Source of the DNA: Isoetes taiwanensis
Taxonomy: Eukaryota; Streptophyta; Lycopodiopsida; Isoetales; Isoetaceae
Direction: 5' to 3'
Length of the DNA stretch: 64,000 nucleotides
Assembly: GCA_021234155.1 (NCBI GenBank)
Contig: JAJEKV010000006.1
Span: forward strand, 24,968,469-25,032,468
The notes under the pieces are model-generated. The model saw only the letters and a program-made list of their open reading frames with translations, was not told the DNA's origin and did not search any database. The translations under genes were made by a program, and so were the position numbers. This document shows, piece after piece, positions 24,725-36,300 of this stretch (position 1 is the stretch's first letter; the number at the start of each line of letters is the position of its first letter).

Positions 24725-25080
24725 GATTCATCCCCTCTCCTCCTTTTCCCCTCCCCTTGCCATCTCCTCTTTGCCCTCCCCTCTTCGACCCATTTGCCAT
24801 CTCATTTGCCATCTTCATCCCATTTGCCATCTTCATCCCATTTGCCATCTCCCCCCCCTTTGCCCATCCTCCTTATCCGTTTGCCCTTTGCCCTTTCACC
24901 CCCTTTAAAACTCACCTCGCCTTGCCCCTCTTCTCACCCCCCCTTTCCGAACTCACCTCCCTTGCACCCTCTTCTCACCTCCCCTTGCCCCTTCTTCTCA
25001 CCCCCTTTTTGAACTTCCTCCCTCCCCTTCTTCTAACTTATCCCCTTCAATGACTTCTTTCAACTTCTCCCTTCCCTCCC
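24725..25080 (+). repeat. Pyrimidine-rich tract with 18-bp repeats
   Basis: Roughly 350 bp with very few purines on the plus strand (CCTCTCCTCC, CCCCTTGCCC and similar). It includes an 18-bp repeat ATTTGCCATCTTCATCCC near 24800-24850. Frames across it give Ser/Pro/Leu-rich junk. Such asymmetric tracts can adopt triplex-type structures, and here it forms the right shoulder of the TIR element. Confidence 0.82.
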
Positions 25081-25172
25081 CACGATCTAACAACTTGATT
25101 CAATGTAACCCATTTTCAGTCCGAGTCCCAAAATTCGAGATTTGTCCCACTTTAATTAAATACGACTTGTAA

Positions 25173-25600
25173 ACCCTGCATGTTTATTGGCTACTTACTG
25201 TCTTAATCGGAAAGCATATCGTCTGTTTGATCTTGATCATAACACCCTGGTTGTTACTGCTCATGCATCCTTCAATGAGATGGAGTCATGCTTTCCTCAC
25301 ACTGAAATCTTTGATCCCTTCTATATCTTGTTTGAAGCACCTATTGCACAGCCCTTAAGCCTACCTGATTCATCCAATTCTTCAAACTCTCAAAGTTCCA
25401 CCATTGAGCATCCCAAACCACCTGCGCCTTCAAGTTCTCCTTGTCATTCTACTGAGCCAACAGTCCCTGATATTTTAGAGCATGATACTCTGCCTGACAC
25501 TCCACTGCATACTACCATTATGTCTCGCCCATCTCGCACCAAATGCTCACCTATTTGGGCTCAAGATTACTCTTTTCAAATTTCTGATCATTGAACCCTC
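25173..25600 (+). pseudogene. Ty1/copia integrase C-terminal and linker (resumed)
   Basis: After the right GTAA duplication the copia frame continues with a CMFIGY / NRKAYRLFDLD region, typical of the segment after the integrase core, then a Ser/Pro-rich linker (SSNSQSSTIEHPKPPAPSSS). A stop at 25592 precedes reverse transcriptase. At least one frameshift separates the resumed start from the longer frame at 25187. Confidence 0.85.
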
Positions 25601-25604
25601 AAAT

Positions 25605-26472
25605 TACCAATCTGTCATGAACAGTCCTGAGAAATCCCAGTGGGCTGCTGTAATGCAACATGAATATCATGCTATTCTTGAAGCAAACATTTGGATTTTA
25701 GTTCCCGGACCTTCTGATCACTCTGTTGTAGGGTCTCGTTGGGTATTTAAACTGAAATATGATTTCACTGGTGCCATAGACTGCTACAAAGCCAGATTTG
25801 TTGCCAAAGGCTTCACACAAACTCAAGGTGTCGACTTTGATCAAACCTTTGCTCCTGTTGCCAAAATGGTATCCATTCGTATCATTCTTGCTCATGCCAC
25901 TCAACATCGCTATTTTATCCACCAAATGGACGTCACTAATGCCTTTCTTCATGGTGATTTACAAGAAACAGTTTACCTTGAACAACCTGAAGGTTTTGTA
26001 CAAGGATCTGCCAAAGATACCGTTTGTTTGCTTCACAAAGCTCTATATGGTCTACGTCAAGCTCCTCGAACCTGATATGCCCGTCTTCATCAGTCTCTCG
26101 TAGATCTTCAATTTCAGCCAAGTGCTGCAGATCCTAGTGTTTATATCAGATCATCTCCCAATCCACTCTTTGTTCTTTGCTACGTGGATGATCTGCTATT
26201 TGTTGCAGCTGACCATCAAGATCTTAGTCTTCTCAAATCACAATTGCAAACTGTTTTTCACATGAAAGATCTGAGCCAAGTACATTATTTCCTTGAAATT
26301 GAAATTCTTTATGATCAAACTGCTGGACTGCTCCGTCTCACACAAACCAAGTATCTCCAGAATCTACTTCTCAAAGTTGGTCTTCTCTCTTGCAATCCCA
26401 TCTCCACTCCCATGGAATGCCTCTGTTATGTTGCCTACAGATCCACCTTGTTTCTCTTCCATGTATCGTAGC
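25605..26472 (+). pseudogene. Ty1/copia reverse transcriptase (decayed)
   Basis: The order is typical: SQWAAVMQHEYHAI, then VVGSRWVFKLKY, KARFVAKGFTQTQGVDFDQT, MDVTNAFLHGDLQE, VYLEQPEGF, ALYGLRQAPRT, and the catalytic YVDD at 26181-26192 within CYVDDLLFVA. A stop at about 26073 and a frame change near 26400-26460 break it. The catalytic aspartates are retained, so the decay is by stops and shifts. Confidence 0.92.
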
Positions 26473-27157
26473 ATCATTGGTACACTTAACTTTGCAGCTT
26501 TGTCCACCAGTCCTGATCTCTCCTTCATCATTTGCAAACTCATCCAGTTCTCTATTGCCCCCAAACAAACTCATTGTGTGGCTCTAAAAAGATGCCTTTG
26601 TTACATAGCTGGTACCCTCAAACATGGAATCCAATACTCAGCACATGAGACTTCAAAAATCCTTGGCTACTCCGACTCTGATTGGGCAGGAAATCAGCGT
26701 GATCGTACTTCCACTTCAGGGTATGTGTTTTTGTTGGCAGGGGGGCCATCCCTTGGAGAAGCTCCAAGCAGTGCTGCATCGCTCAGTCCACAATGAAGCC
26801 AAATACATTGCATTAGCCCATGCTGGTAATGAAGCAGTATGGATTCATCAGTATGGCTCTGAGCTTGGGATAATTTCTGATCCATCCCAATCAAGGAGCT
26901 ATAGCCATTTCACATAATCCGGTCATGCACCAATACATGAAACATGTTGATATAAGGTAACATGTGGTTCGTCGTTGGTGGAACATGGATGTCTTCGACT
27001 GTCTTACTGCAGCTCTGAAAACATGGCGGCTGATATGTTCACTAAGGCTCTGCCGTTTCCTAAGATGCAGAAGCACTTGCAGCAAATTGGATTAATCCCT
27101 CCATACTTTGAGGGAGGGCGTTCAGAATCAAAGTCTGCAGAGATTACTAACGGATAG
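26460..27157 (+). pseudogene. Ty1/copia RNase H and 3' end
   Basis: A linker (YRSIIGTLNFAALSTSPDLSF) precedes RNase H with SDSDWAGNQRDRTSTSGY (first Asp). After a frame change comes NEAKYIALAHAGNEAVW (Glu). The tail ENMAADMFTKALP is the conserved copia end. A purine tract GAGGGAGGG at 27110-27118 precedes the right LTR. At least two frameshifts occur here. Confidence 0.9.
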
Positions 27158-27348
27158 ATCAGAAAATCCAGAGATTCCATGCAGATAGTTAATTCTCTTT
27201 TGCTATTCTTAGTTTTTGGAAGTTGTTGCTGACACGAATCTTCATCTGCTCCAAACTAAGATTCTAAACCCAGCCTATATAAGGCAGATGTAATCCTCTG
27301 ATCAAGCAAGCTTTTCTACGATTATTGTGTTCGTCTAATTGCCTTTGT
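27120..27348 (+). mobile_element. Ty1/copia 3' LTR
   Basis: It follows the polypurine tract, and from 27141 it matches 14095-14290. It keeps the promoter-like TATATAAG at 27276-27283, which the left copy has lost. The exact 3' end is uncertain because the left copy is interrupted at the same place. Confidence 0.8.
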
Positions 27349-27420
27349 GTTCTCTTTTCGACTTTGCCACTTGTTCTTGATTTTCAATGTTTGCTCAAAT
27401 CTTAACATTTGCAAGAATCT

Positions 27421-27470
27421 GCCCCTCCCCCTCCCTCCCCCCCCCTCCCGGAAGAATCCGGCCCCCCTCT
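27421..27470. repeat. C-rich inverted repeat, left arm
   Basis: GCCCCTCCCCC, C-runs, then GAATCCGGCCCCCC. The reverse complement of 37071-37116 has the same order (ACCCCTCCCCCC, C-runs, GAATCCGCCCCCT) with small indels. With the TRIM nest taken out, the arms would enclose only ~430 bp containing the MSL exon. They may be the TIRs of a small gene-carrying element. No target duplication was found. Confidence 0.5.
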
Positions 27471-27532
27471 TCTGCATCCGCACCTGGTTCCATGCATCTG
27501 ACAAGTGTTCTGATAAGTGTCGAACTCCACAA

Positions 27533-27609
27533 CCAGAAGTAACTCCACTCGTTCTCAGCTTTGTTTTCAATAATGCATGCAAGACAGCATTTGAAGCAGC
27601 GTTTTTTCT
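27533..27609 (+). pseudogene. MscS-like (MSL) channel exon, left half
   Basis: The frame encodes PEVTPLVLSFVFNNACKTAFEAAFF. This matches the last pore-lining helix region of plant MSL mechanosensitive channels (pattern LVL..FVFGNTCK..FEA..F). It is cut at 27609 by the TRIM and resumes at 36879 in the same frame with MHPYDVGDHCVIDDVQ. Only this exon is seen; neither upstream helices nor the C-terminal beta domain are nearby. The fragment is therefore already partial, in addition to being interrupted. Confidence 0.85.
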
Positions 27610-27755
27610 TGTGGCGTTCCTAACCCGACATGCCCTTAACTAGCTGGGCAAAACCGTCTAGGCGTTTATGAGTAGTCGCTTCTACCCATTTATGCGGTGT
27701 CGGGGGCATACGAGGCACATTCAAGGTTCGAATACTCGGCGGTCTACCATGGGCC
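27610..27755 (-). mobile_element. TRIM-type LTR, left copy (3' LTR)
   Basis: About 146 bp matching 36716-36873 in the same orientation (TGTGGCGTTCC..., CAAAACCGTCTAGGCG, GAGTAGTCGCTTCTACCC, GGTCTACCATGGGCC). Primer-site position at the right copy makes the element minus-strand, so this is its 3' LTR. TTTCT at 27605-27609 is the target duplication, repeated at 36874-36878. The last few inner bases differ from the right copy. Confidence 0.88.
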
Positions 27756-28319
27756 GATTCTGGTCTCTCGAGGGGTAAAAAAAGCTAGGGTGTCTAAAAA
27801 ATGCCCTTACATTATGTATAATGTAGGGCATGTAGGCACCAATTTTGTTATTTTTTTGAATTTTAGTTAGTTGGGATATGTAATGATTAGGAGTAGCCAC
27901 GTCGGCAATTCAAAATTATGAGTGGCGGTGGCAAGAAACGGACCTTCATTGCAATTTTTCGGAGGGAGATTGCGAAGTGTTTCTGTTTAGGAAAAACATT
28001 TGTCGCCCTTCCAATTCGATTGTAACTATTCTTCTTCCTCGAAATCCTTTGCCCAAATCCAAGCAATGGGCCTTTGCCTCCGGGAAGTCACCCCAGATTA
28101 AACAAAAATTTGAAAATAGCCGATTCTAGCAAGAAAGCGAAAAAACAAGAGGAAGGTTCAAACTTCGAGGAACCGGGGGCCAAAAAGAAGACTTATTTGT
28201 GAAGAACCATTGTTGTGGAAGCAAAGCATGTAAGATGTGTCAATGCAGATGAAATTTTTCCAGATTTACAACGAGATAATGGACGAAAGCGATTGGGGGC
28301 CCAAAGACATCTGAGGGGT

Positions 28320-29200
28320 TCAAAGAATCTAGCGTGAAGCCGAGTGGGCGAGAACTTCTACAAACATTATGAAATTGTTTTTGGTAAGCGGGAGGTCACA
28401 AATCGCCATGTACGAAAGTACTTTGCTCGTGCATTTGCCCTTCAATTGTGGTAAAAAAGTAGATTGGGATACTTTTAAAGTTTTGGCCAAAGATTTGGCA
28501 AAGGGAGGGGCAAAAGAATCTGCTATTACAGAAGAAATTGGGACCTCTAAATCCACATCCAAGGTTCCTAAATTTCAGCAAGGATTTTACCCTAAGGAAG
28601 AGCTTGAATTTGCAGAAACTCGAAAAAAAGTGTCATGGAGAGGTAATTAGCAGCACATCCAAGGTTGAAGAACTGAAAATCCAACAGACGCATAATTACG
28701 TGACAATATAAATAAGATTTGGGAAGAAAGGATGCACATGAAGAGGACCTAGCATTTATACAAGAAGACATCAATAGTGTTCTCGACGCGGCCTTAATAA
28801 GAAGAGAGACATCAAGACTGGGCAGCAGGAGGTTGACCTTTTGATGAGGGATAGAACCAGAAGGAAGAAATGTCAAGAGAATTCGGGAGCCATTGGAGAA
28901 AGCCATTCGGAGAAGGAGTTATGTGAAAAGAGGATTGCAGAACTTGAGGAGGCTCACAAAGTTCAGTTTGAGTGCTGCAGACGGCTTGATGATATGCATA
29001 AGTACATGATGCATTCTGCAGCGATTCTCCTTCAGCCCAAAACAAGCTTAGTGATCTCTCCAGCTGAAGAAAAATTCATATCGTGCATGGATGTGTGTTT
29101 TGCGGTAATGGCTTTGCTAATAATGAACCTATCCTAGTTGCTCCATGCGAGCATTCATTTCATATCTTCTGTTTCTCATATTCTATTCTGTTTGGACTAT
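28320..29200 (+). pseudogene. Element protein, N-terminal part with RING-like zinc motif
   Basis: Broken frames on the plus strand. Near 28360-28650 a segment reads RHVRKYFAR-like in one frame, then WDTFKVLAKDLAKGGAKESA. A charged, probably coiled-coil part (ELCEKRIAELEEAHKVQFE) lies at about 28915-28980. At 29083-29166 CVFCGNGFANNEPILVAPC EHSFHIFC gives Cys/His spacing C-x2-C ... C-x-H-x2-H-x2-C, a degenerate RING/zinc-binding pattern. Neighbouring short frames suggest introns or shifts. The role is unknown; the position upstream of the protease suggests one protein. Confidence 0.55.
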
Positions 29201-30639
29201 CTCGCCCAAGAGCATGCAAATGGGACGATAACATTTCAAAGACCTTGGGTGTGTACCTTTGGAGGTAAGCTTGATTTCATGATTTATGTTCAATTTGTTT
29301 GCACCCGGGATTACCGCAATGTAGAATCCATTTACATGTAGAATCCATTTACATGTAGATTCTTTGTGACTTAAGGTTTTGCTCTGACATGTAGGAGTGT
29401 ACTAGTTATTTTATACTTATAGTTCCTTGGCTTGCATGTCATACATATATGTGTTTCTTACATACATGTTGTACATTCCGGTGCAGGGTCCTAAATGTAG
29501 AACTTAAATACATAAAATTAGGAGTTGTGTACTGAGTTTTGTGGCAGAACATTTAGAGGTATTTTATGTAATGTCTGATGTGTACATGTGCATACATTGG
29601 AGCACATTCATGTACATTACATGTACATTCCATCTAGATAAATATTTTGTTTACATGTGTATGTACTCAAAGTACTTCAATGTAGATCGGTTCTAGTAAT
29701 ATGTACTGACTATTGATATGTACCGCAATGCTTAGAGACCGATTAGTTTGAGACCGATATCGATTTGTTATGTGATTTATTTTCAGAGCTTCAAAGTGCC
29801 AAAAAAACTACTGAGCAGAAATTACACCACAGATCAGGTGCGCTTGTTTTCAAATTCAATTTGCATTGTGTCAGAGGAAGCAATTTCTTATTCTTGGTTG
29901 GTTTTCCGTTTTGGAGGTTCCAAAGAAAATTGAGGTGCAAGATGTAGGAAAGAAAGCGTTGATTGAAGGAAAAAGCAAAATCACTATTCTAGCGGTGATC
30001 TGAGGTTGAGGAGGTGGCACCAGTGCATGGTGACATTCAGATTATGACGAGGAACTTCGAGAGATTGAGGAGCTAAAGCTAAGGCCACATCTTCAAAAGT
30101 AAAGGCGGCGGCAGAAAATGTGACTCCAAAGAAGAACTCCCACACCTAAAAAGCCACGTAAGAAGACAATTGAAGCGGTAGAAGCGGGTAAGAAAGCATT
30201 TTATTTCGATTACAACGGCGGTGAAATCCATGATATCCTATGTTTACGAGGTCCTAATGAAGAGGAATCTTCCGGAGCATCAAGATGTAGAGCGGGATAC
30301 TTTTAAGTTTGTGTCAAATATTAGCCCGACATAGCAAAGGAATATTTGGAATTTCGACAATGAGAAATCGGAGAGGTTGAAGAGCGAGGATTCGGACCTA
30401 ATAAGAACCGAGTGAGGAAACCAAAAAGTAGGGGAAGGAAATGGATCCGACTCGAGAAAACAAGTGTGTCAGAAAGCGAAGAATGATCTCGGTAACTTGA
30501 TCTACATTTCTTACATTTTTTTTACATCTAGTATCCAAGTTAAAAACTTTAAAATAATATGGATAGTAGTAGGCGAATGTAGATGATTTGTGTAAATGTC
30601 TTGGTCATTGAACCCGGTATGATTGAATACAGGCCATCG

Positions 30640-31458
30640 ATGCCTTGCTGAACCGAATGATGAAGCTCAAGAAGGCAAGGATTTTCCCAGGATCTTTGCA
30701 CGAAATGGAGTGTTATTTATTTGAACAAGATGTCTTTGGACATGGATGTGGGAAAATTTTCCAACCGGCATGTGGATATGTATGCCAGTCTTGGACTTTG
30801 AACTTGTTCATTTGTATGTGTAAGTCAAGTTAGTAATTTTATCCTTTTCAACTTGTTATAGGTACACTGCAGACTCTATGTTCGGATGATAAGAAGGCCC
30901 GGCGTCTGGTTCTTCCCCGGGACGACTTCATGGAATTTGCGGCATGGGCCAAGGCAAAAAAAAGATAAATCTATGGCGGCCTCGAAGCGTGGAAGAGATA
31001 TTGTAAAGGTAGCTCTTACAGGGGATAAATTGGTTGAAGTGCAGATGGATCATGATTCCAATGCTATGTAGAGTTCTTGAACATCACACTTTGGCCATCT
31101 TCAACATGGCACTTACTAAGAGTAAGAACACCATCAACATTTAGATCTTCAATTAGCAGGGGACATTGGCGTTGACATGCTTGCACTTAAGAGGTATTTT
31201 GTATTTCACATCTCCTTTTATTAATATTGAGTAGATTGGATACCATGTTAGCGACTTCTTTCATTCATTTGCTACAAAATAGATCCGGTCTTTTCGGGGC
31301 TCCATATCCTCACTATGGCCGGCGGTTGTGTCAGTGTCCCACTTTTTGAAGCATGGACAAAATCCTTCACCGGTTGTGAAGAAGATTCATAAGTGTCCAC
31401 AACGAAAGATGGGGATTCATGTGGCCTCTATGTTCTGACTTATATGCGAAGTTTGTAG
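30640..31458 (+). pseudogene. Ulp1/C48 cysteine protease domain (element-encoded)
   Basis: Ulp1 proteases cleave SUMO-type conjugates, and many plant DNA transposons carry relatives. Here TLWPSSTWHLL (near 31088-31120) resembles the region around the catalytic His. At 31282-31395 a frame reads LWPAVVSVSHFLKHGQNP, then shifts by one base into TKDGDSCGLYVLTYM (31402-31446), the classic motif around the catalytic Cys (codon 31420-31422). A stop follows at 31456. Upstream, 30645-30833 and 30860-30965 look like earlier exons separated by GT..AG introns. Frameshifts make it non-functional as written. Confidence 0.78.
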
Positions 31459-31459
31459 A

Positions 31460-33190
31460 CACAATGGGTGTGTGGTAAAACTACCAATGTGAGTGTCTCA
31501 CTTCATTTGTCTTGCAAACAAATGGTTTTTAATACTTATTATGTAAAGTATTGTTGTCACATTTGCAGATTACCAAACCGGTTCTTGCCAAAGTATGCAT
31601 CGATCGTCGTGATGTTCTCACCCGAGCACTACTTGAGGAGTTAGACCACATTCACATCTTTTTGAAACTATTAGACCACGGTACTAATAAATGTGGTGAA
31701 AGCTTGACCTCTCCCTATTGTCAATGCTAAACACTATTTGATTATAAAATACACATTTTTCATTGAATTTGAATAAAATCTCTTTTTATTCAACTCCACC
31801 ATACTTTATTGATAAATTGCATGTTCTTTCATATCAGATTATGCGAAAAGGTTGATAGTGTTTGATATCAATAATGTTTTGGCAAAACAAATACATAGGA
31901 CTTTGGTATCGGATGATCAGCTAGTTGGAAATTATGACATAATAGGCAAGAAAGTGTTGTTTTAAGGCCCCACCTAGGCTAATTCCTGGAATTTGTATTT
32001 GAACACTTTGAAGTAGGAATATGGTCATCAATAGCTCCATGGAACATATCAAAGAGTAGTGGATAAAATCTTCACAATGACTTGATGATAAGGGACTTAA
32101 GGTTCACCCTTTGATGCAAGCCTTGTTTGGCTGCCTTTCGGATTGCGACAAGTGAAGACAAACCTTTGTATCTGAAGCCAATTGAGTTTATATCTGAGAA
32201 GTATCGGGCGGGGAATAGCGTAAAGAACACACTAATAGTAGGCGACTCAGAGTACAAGATGCTCTTCAATCCCAACGAAAATTGCATATGCCCACCTTCA
32301 TGGCGGGGAAAGTGATGTTGAAGACCGGGTCTCTTGACACTTTCGAAACCATGGCTAGAGGGTTTGTTGATAGCACCAGACCTGCAACAGTATGTGAAGC
32401 AAAATCCTTTACGCAATCCATCCGATGTACTAACAACAGCTGTTTGGAGGCAAATGCTTTCAGAGGGCTACAGGGACAGAGATGGCATGTCCAGGCTATG
32501 GACAAGCTGCAAGAAAGTAACATATTGAAACAGCAGAATAGTATGTACTGGCTTCACATCGGCTGTGACCAGATTTTGAATGTAAATTAATGTTAATATA
32601 AAACATGAACAACAGACTTGTATATATTGGCATCATATCTGATATGACCAGGTTGTATATCTTGTGATATGTAATACAAGAGTTTTTGTCTCCATACATG
32701 TTCCACTTTACTGCTTTTTGTTTCATGAATCAAAAGAAAAGCTATTGATATCCATTATAACGAGAACAAGTTTCTGAACTAGTTTAACTTCTTCATGCAA
32801 CAATTGATGAACATTTTGTACTTTCGATATACATTGTGCTTGGAAACATAAGATATTGTGTGATACTGAAATTTAAGTATCAAAATGCACATCATATTAA
32901 AAAATAAGTAAATAATAAAAAACTTGCAGCAATCGACTAGTTTTCTCAACATAACACAGACTAGTTTAACTTCTTCATGCAACAATTGATAAACATTTTG
33001 TACTTTTCGATATACATTTTGCTTGGTCCTGAAGATGATACGTGATACGAAAATGAAGTATCAAAATGCACTTCGGATTAAAAAATAAGTAAATAACAAA
33101 AAAAACTTCACGACAATCGACTAGTTTTCTCAACATAACGTAAGATGATGGCAAATATGAAAGTTCCTTTGTACGGAACTTAGTCATGTG
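31460..33190. other. Between convergent element genes; 182-bp tandem duplication
   Basis: No known domain is clear. Overlapping frames at 32127-32590 (one with LRNPSDVLTTAVWRQMLSEGYRDRDG split as needed) may be a real relic, but I do not recognise it. A precise tandem duplication occupies 32778-32959 and 32960-33141 (start ACTAGTTTAACTTCTTC), with modest divergence between units. Confidence 0.5.
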
Positions 33191-33199
33191 CACTCAACA

Positions 33200-36100
33200 A
33201 TCTCGGTAGGCTTGATATAAGCATGTCATGCACCTCTCGCGTGTGATCATATATCTTTGTCGTGCCCCCTTCAACTTATGCTTGACCGGCGATCATCGTG
33301 AACTTTGCTCCAATTCTGATTAATTTGGTACCAATACTATTTTGTCATCCGGCAACTTGTACTTGTGCTTTGTGCCTTGTAGAGTTGATAGTAATGACCA
33401 GCTATAACCTGTCACCAGCAAGCATTCTATTTCCATAGTCGATCAATCACATCTTCCTGAAGAATATGCATCTCCCTTCACGATAGGAGGGCGAAGTATG
33501 GAACATTTTCATGATTCCACAGGGCACAAAAGATGCAAATATGTCTCAATTTGGGTACATCGGATAGTTCTTGCTCATCGGTACGCATAAAAAAACCAAC
33601 TAGCTCTTCTTGTTTCGACGGGCGAACCTAGGCTCCGGTTTGTGCAGCTTCCCGCACCACAATGCTTTCGAGATTCTCACATTCTCCCCATCTGAAATTC
33701 AAGCAACCATTGCAAAAACATGGCGGGGATCTATACATGACAAGTGTTGGGTCATTTGGATTAATAGCGGAACACACAATGTATAGCTAGAGTACCGGGC
33801 AATGTCTCACAATCCGAGCGAGGGTCCCTGTTAATGTCTTACGCCATCACCTCCCATATGACTCTGTCCATTTTGCACTTCTTTTTGTCTCGAAAAAGTG
33901 CAAAAGCGAGTTGGCACCAAAATCGAACACCATTCTCTTTCCTTTGCTCGTCACGCTAGGAACCTTTTCTCCAAAGCACCGCCCATCATGTTCTCCTTTT
34001 CCATGGCACGAGGCAAAATAATTCCAACTGCATCCTAATTTTATACCTGTTATAATATTGGGCCACATTCAAATAAAAGGCTTCGAGAACACTTAAAGCG
34101 GCGGCAAAGACACCCATCGGACCACATGACATGGTATTTGATGTGGCCAAAACCTTTTGCATCATCCAAATATGGTGCTTCTTGAGTGCAGCCTGAACAA
34201 AGAAAGCATCATGCTTCATAACATCGGAAACATACAAATGAGCAGTTTTTTTCAGCTCGCCATTGACTTTCATCATGGTTATATGCACGAGAATAGTTAT
34301 TCGGTCATTGTTCCAATCTTTCGGTTGAACCTCCCCTGAATGGTACGCAAAGTGTAGTTCTCTGCAAAGTCCATTCTTACGACAAAGCAGAATCATCCCT
34401 CAAATTTTTTTTGCGATTTCTGAATTGTTTGCTCGCCAACTTCTTTGAAAAGTTGTGAATAGTGAACTTTGTAAGGTCTTTGAAACATCTTGTCAAGCAA
34501 TGTACACGGAGTCCCGCTTTTGTTAACAAGCTTCAACCTCCTTGAAGTGCCCGACTTTGGAAGGTTCGTTCCGTGACTTGTAAACTTGCCATTCAATGTT
34601 CTCATTCGTGCGACTCTTTCTCCTTAGGACAGATTTGAATATTTTCGGTGCCGATTCGGCACTCTCCCTTGACACTGATCAAACTATGCCACTCTTAAGC
34701 CTTCCTTGTCGCGGGCAAGTAGCTCTCCACATAGCACCAACATTTTGAAATGTTTTAGAAGGAGCTTGGCGGGCGCCATTGTTCTCATCTCTTTGCACAA
34801 ACACCACAAGAACATGTACGGTTGGCATGAAATTTGCTCCTCGGGGCGCTAAAAGCTTTCCTGTATAGATCAGCTTGTTCATGCTTCACGCAGCAGCATG
34901 TGTTCCTCTCTTTCAACCTTCTCACACATGTAGGCTTAAGCAGCTCGAACTTTACGATGCTAATCTTCACTTCAGGATGTTCATCTTTGAACATCTCATA
35001 CAATTCACTCTGCAAGGAAAAAACGGCATGTATAAGTAAGATATAAATTAGAACACATTAGTTCTATGGCACTCAGATCATGATTTGATATACATTCAAC
35101 TACTATACTACAACATCGTACATACCCTGTACATGATATGTATAAATGTATAAATAATGTACTCCAAAGAGTTCCGGATGTATATAAAAAACTCAATATG
35201 TAAACGGTCACGAGGCGATTATCAGTATTATTACGGATGTATGTATTTCATACTTTTTTTCTTATGGAAGGAAGTAAATTTAAATACTTTTATGTATCAC
35301 CCTATCTTTAAAACTATCTTGAGATCGGGGAAAGCTTAAAATGTACTATAATGTACTTGGGAACTACAAAAAGCAAGACTATAATAACAATGACTGACTT
35401 TCAACACATTTTACGCTTTATGCCACATTGGATGTAACCGAAGTACATCCAAGTACTTTTCCCTGTTAAACATAGCTCATTCGGTACACCTCCAAGTGTA
35501 AAAATATAATTATTGTAGTTGGATGTACTTCAATGTGTATCGAGATACATCCCTTACATGGAATGCAAATAGGATTACTAAACTTATCCGGGATGCACAG
35601 AAGCTAGCTTCTATCAAGCTTGCAAGAAAGAGGATTAAAAGACTTTAAACTGACACGGGGGCATGGCCAAAAACTGGATTGGAAGTGTCCTTTTCTTCCC
35701 GACATCCCCGTACTTTGGAGAAGTTTTTGTGTGGGTTAATTAAAACTCATTTACCAATTTGTTTGGTTGATTCGGGCATATGTCGCCACTGGGTTGCCTT
35801 CACGCCCGGTGCCCACATATTAGCACCGATAATGACATCCGCTTTCTTCTAATTTCGCTTTTGTGAGGTTTCTTGCTTGCACTTGAAGTCGAGGCTACTC
35901 CTTTTTGCCCGAAGTTTTCCATTCTCACCAACAATCATTGATAATGAGGGAATGCTTAGCCGCTAATTTATCATTGCTATTTGCTTGTTTCACTTCTGCG
36001 GACCTTCGGATATTTTTTAGCATAGTATCCTTTCGAATTGCTTTGTTGGATTTCCAATGGCGGTGTTCAAAAGAAGTGCAGCCTTTCATCCCGAACAGTT

Positions 36101-36300
36101 TTTCTTCGCTAAAAGCTCTCCTTTTTGCAGGACATAAATCTTGAACCCGATCATATATAAATTTACAAATTTCATCAATCTTATGCTTCATTTTCTTTGT
36201 CACATTCCGATATTGCAATCTTCTTGCGCCATTTACGTTCCTTCCGTTGTTCATCATGGTTCTTGCGTGGTTTAGGGTTATTTTGGAGGAATTACGCAAG
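33200..36300 (-). pseudogene. CHGKG-type transposase-like protein (decayed)
   Basis: Minus-strand pieces in order. 36299-35925: basic N-terminal region (AKRRAFSEEKLFGMKGCTSF). 35015-34785: DEHPEVKISIVKFELLKP then ERNTCCCVKHEQADLY, a Cys/His cluster. 34396-33986: LHFAYHSGEVQPKDWNNDR, a YVSDVMKHDAFFVQAAL segment and EAFYLNVAQYYN. 34068-33847: NYFASCHGKGEHDG (33982-34023). From memory this order resembles a family of DDE-like transposases found repeatedly in fern, moss and lycophyte genomes. The acidic triad cannot be assigned here because of frame breaks. It is a transposition protein by inference from family and context. Confidence 0.6.

Larger units (their letters stand above)
21277..25168. 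mobile_element. TIR element (3892 bp) inserted in copia integrase
   Basis: Perfect 25-bp terminal inverted repeats at 21277-21301 and 25144-25168 (core TTTAATTAAAGTGGGAC) are flanked by GTAA at 21273-21276 and 25169-25172. Taking out the element and one GTAA gives an uninterrupted integrase frame across the site, confirming the borders. Cargo: a palindrome-rich minisatellite, a ~94-bp duplication (23213-23306, 23307-23400), a receptor-kinase fragment on the minus strand, and a pyrimidine-rich tract. No transposase is visible, so it depends on another element. A 4-bp duplication does not fit the common plant superfamilies well (PIF 3, hAT 8, MULE 9 bp). Confidence 0.9.

Noticed and set aside
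27730-27745. GGTTCGAATAC looks like a tRNA/SINE B box
   Set aside because: It lies inside a terminal repeat with primer site and target duplication, so the segment is a TRIM LTR; no A box or cloverleaf fits.
32127-32590. Overlapping plus-strand frames as a separate host gene
   Set aside because: No domain recognised and the frames overlap in different phases; left as unassigned sequence inside the DNA element.
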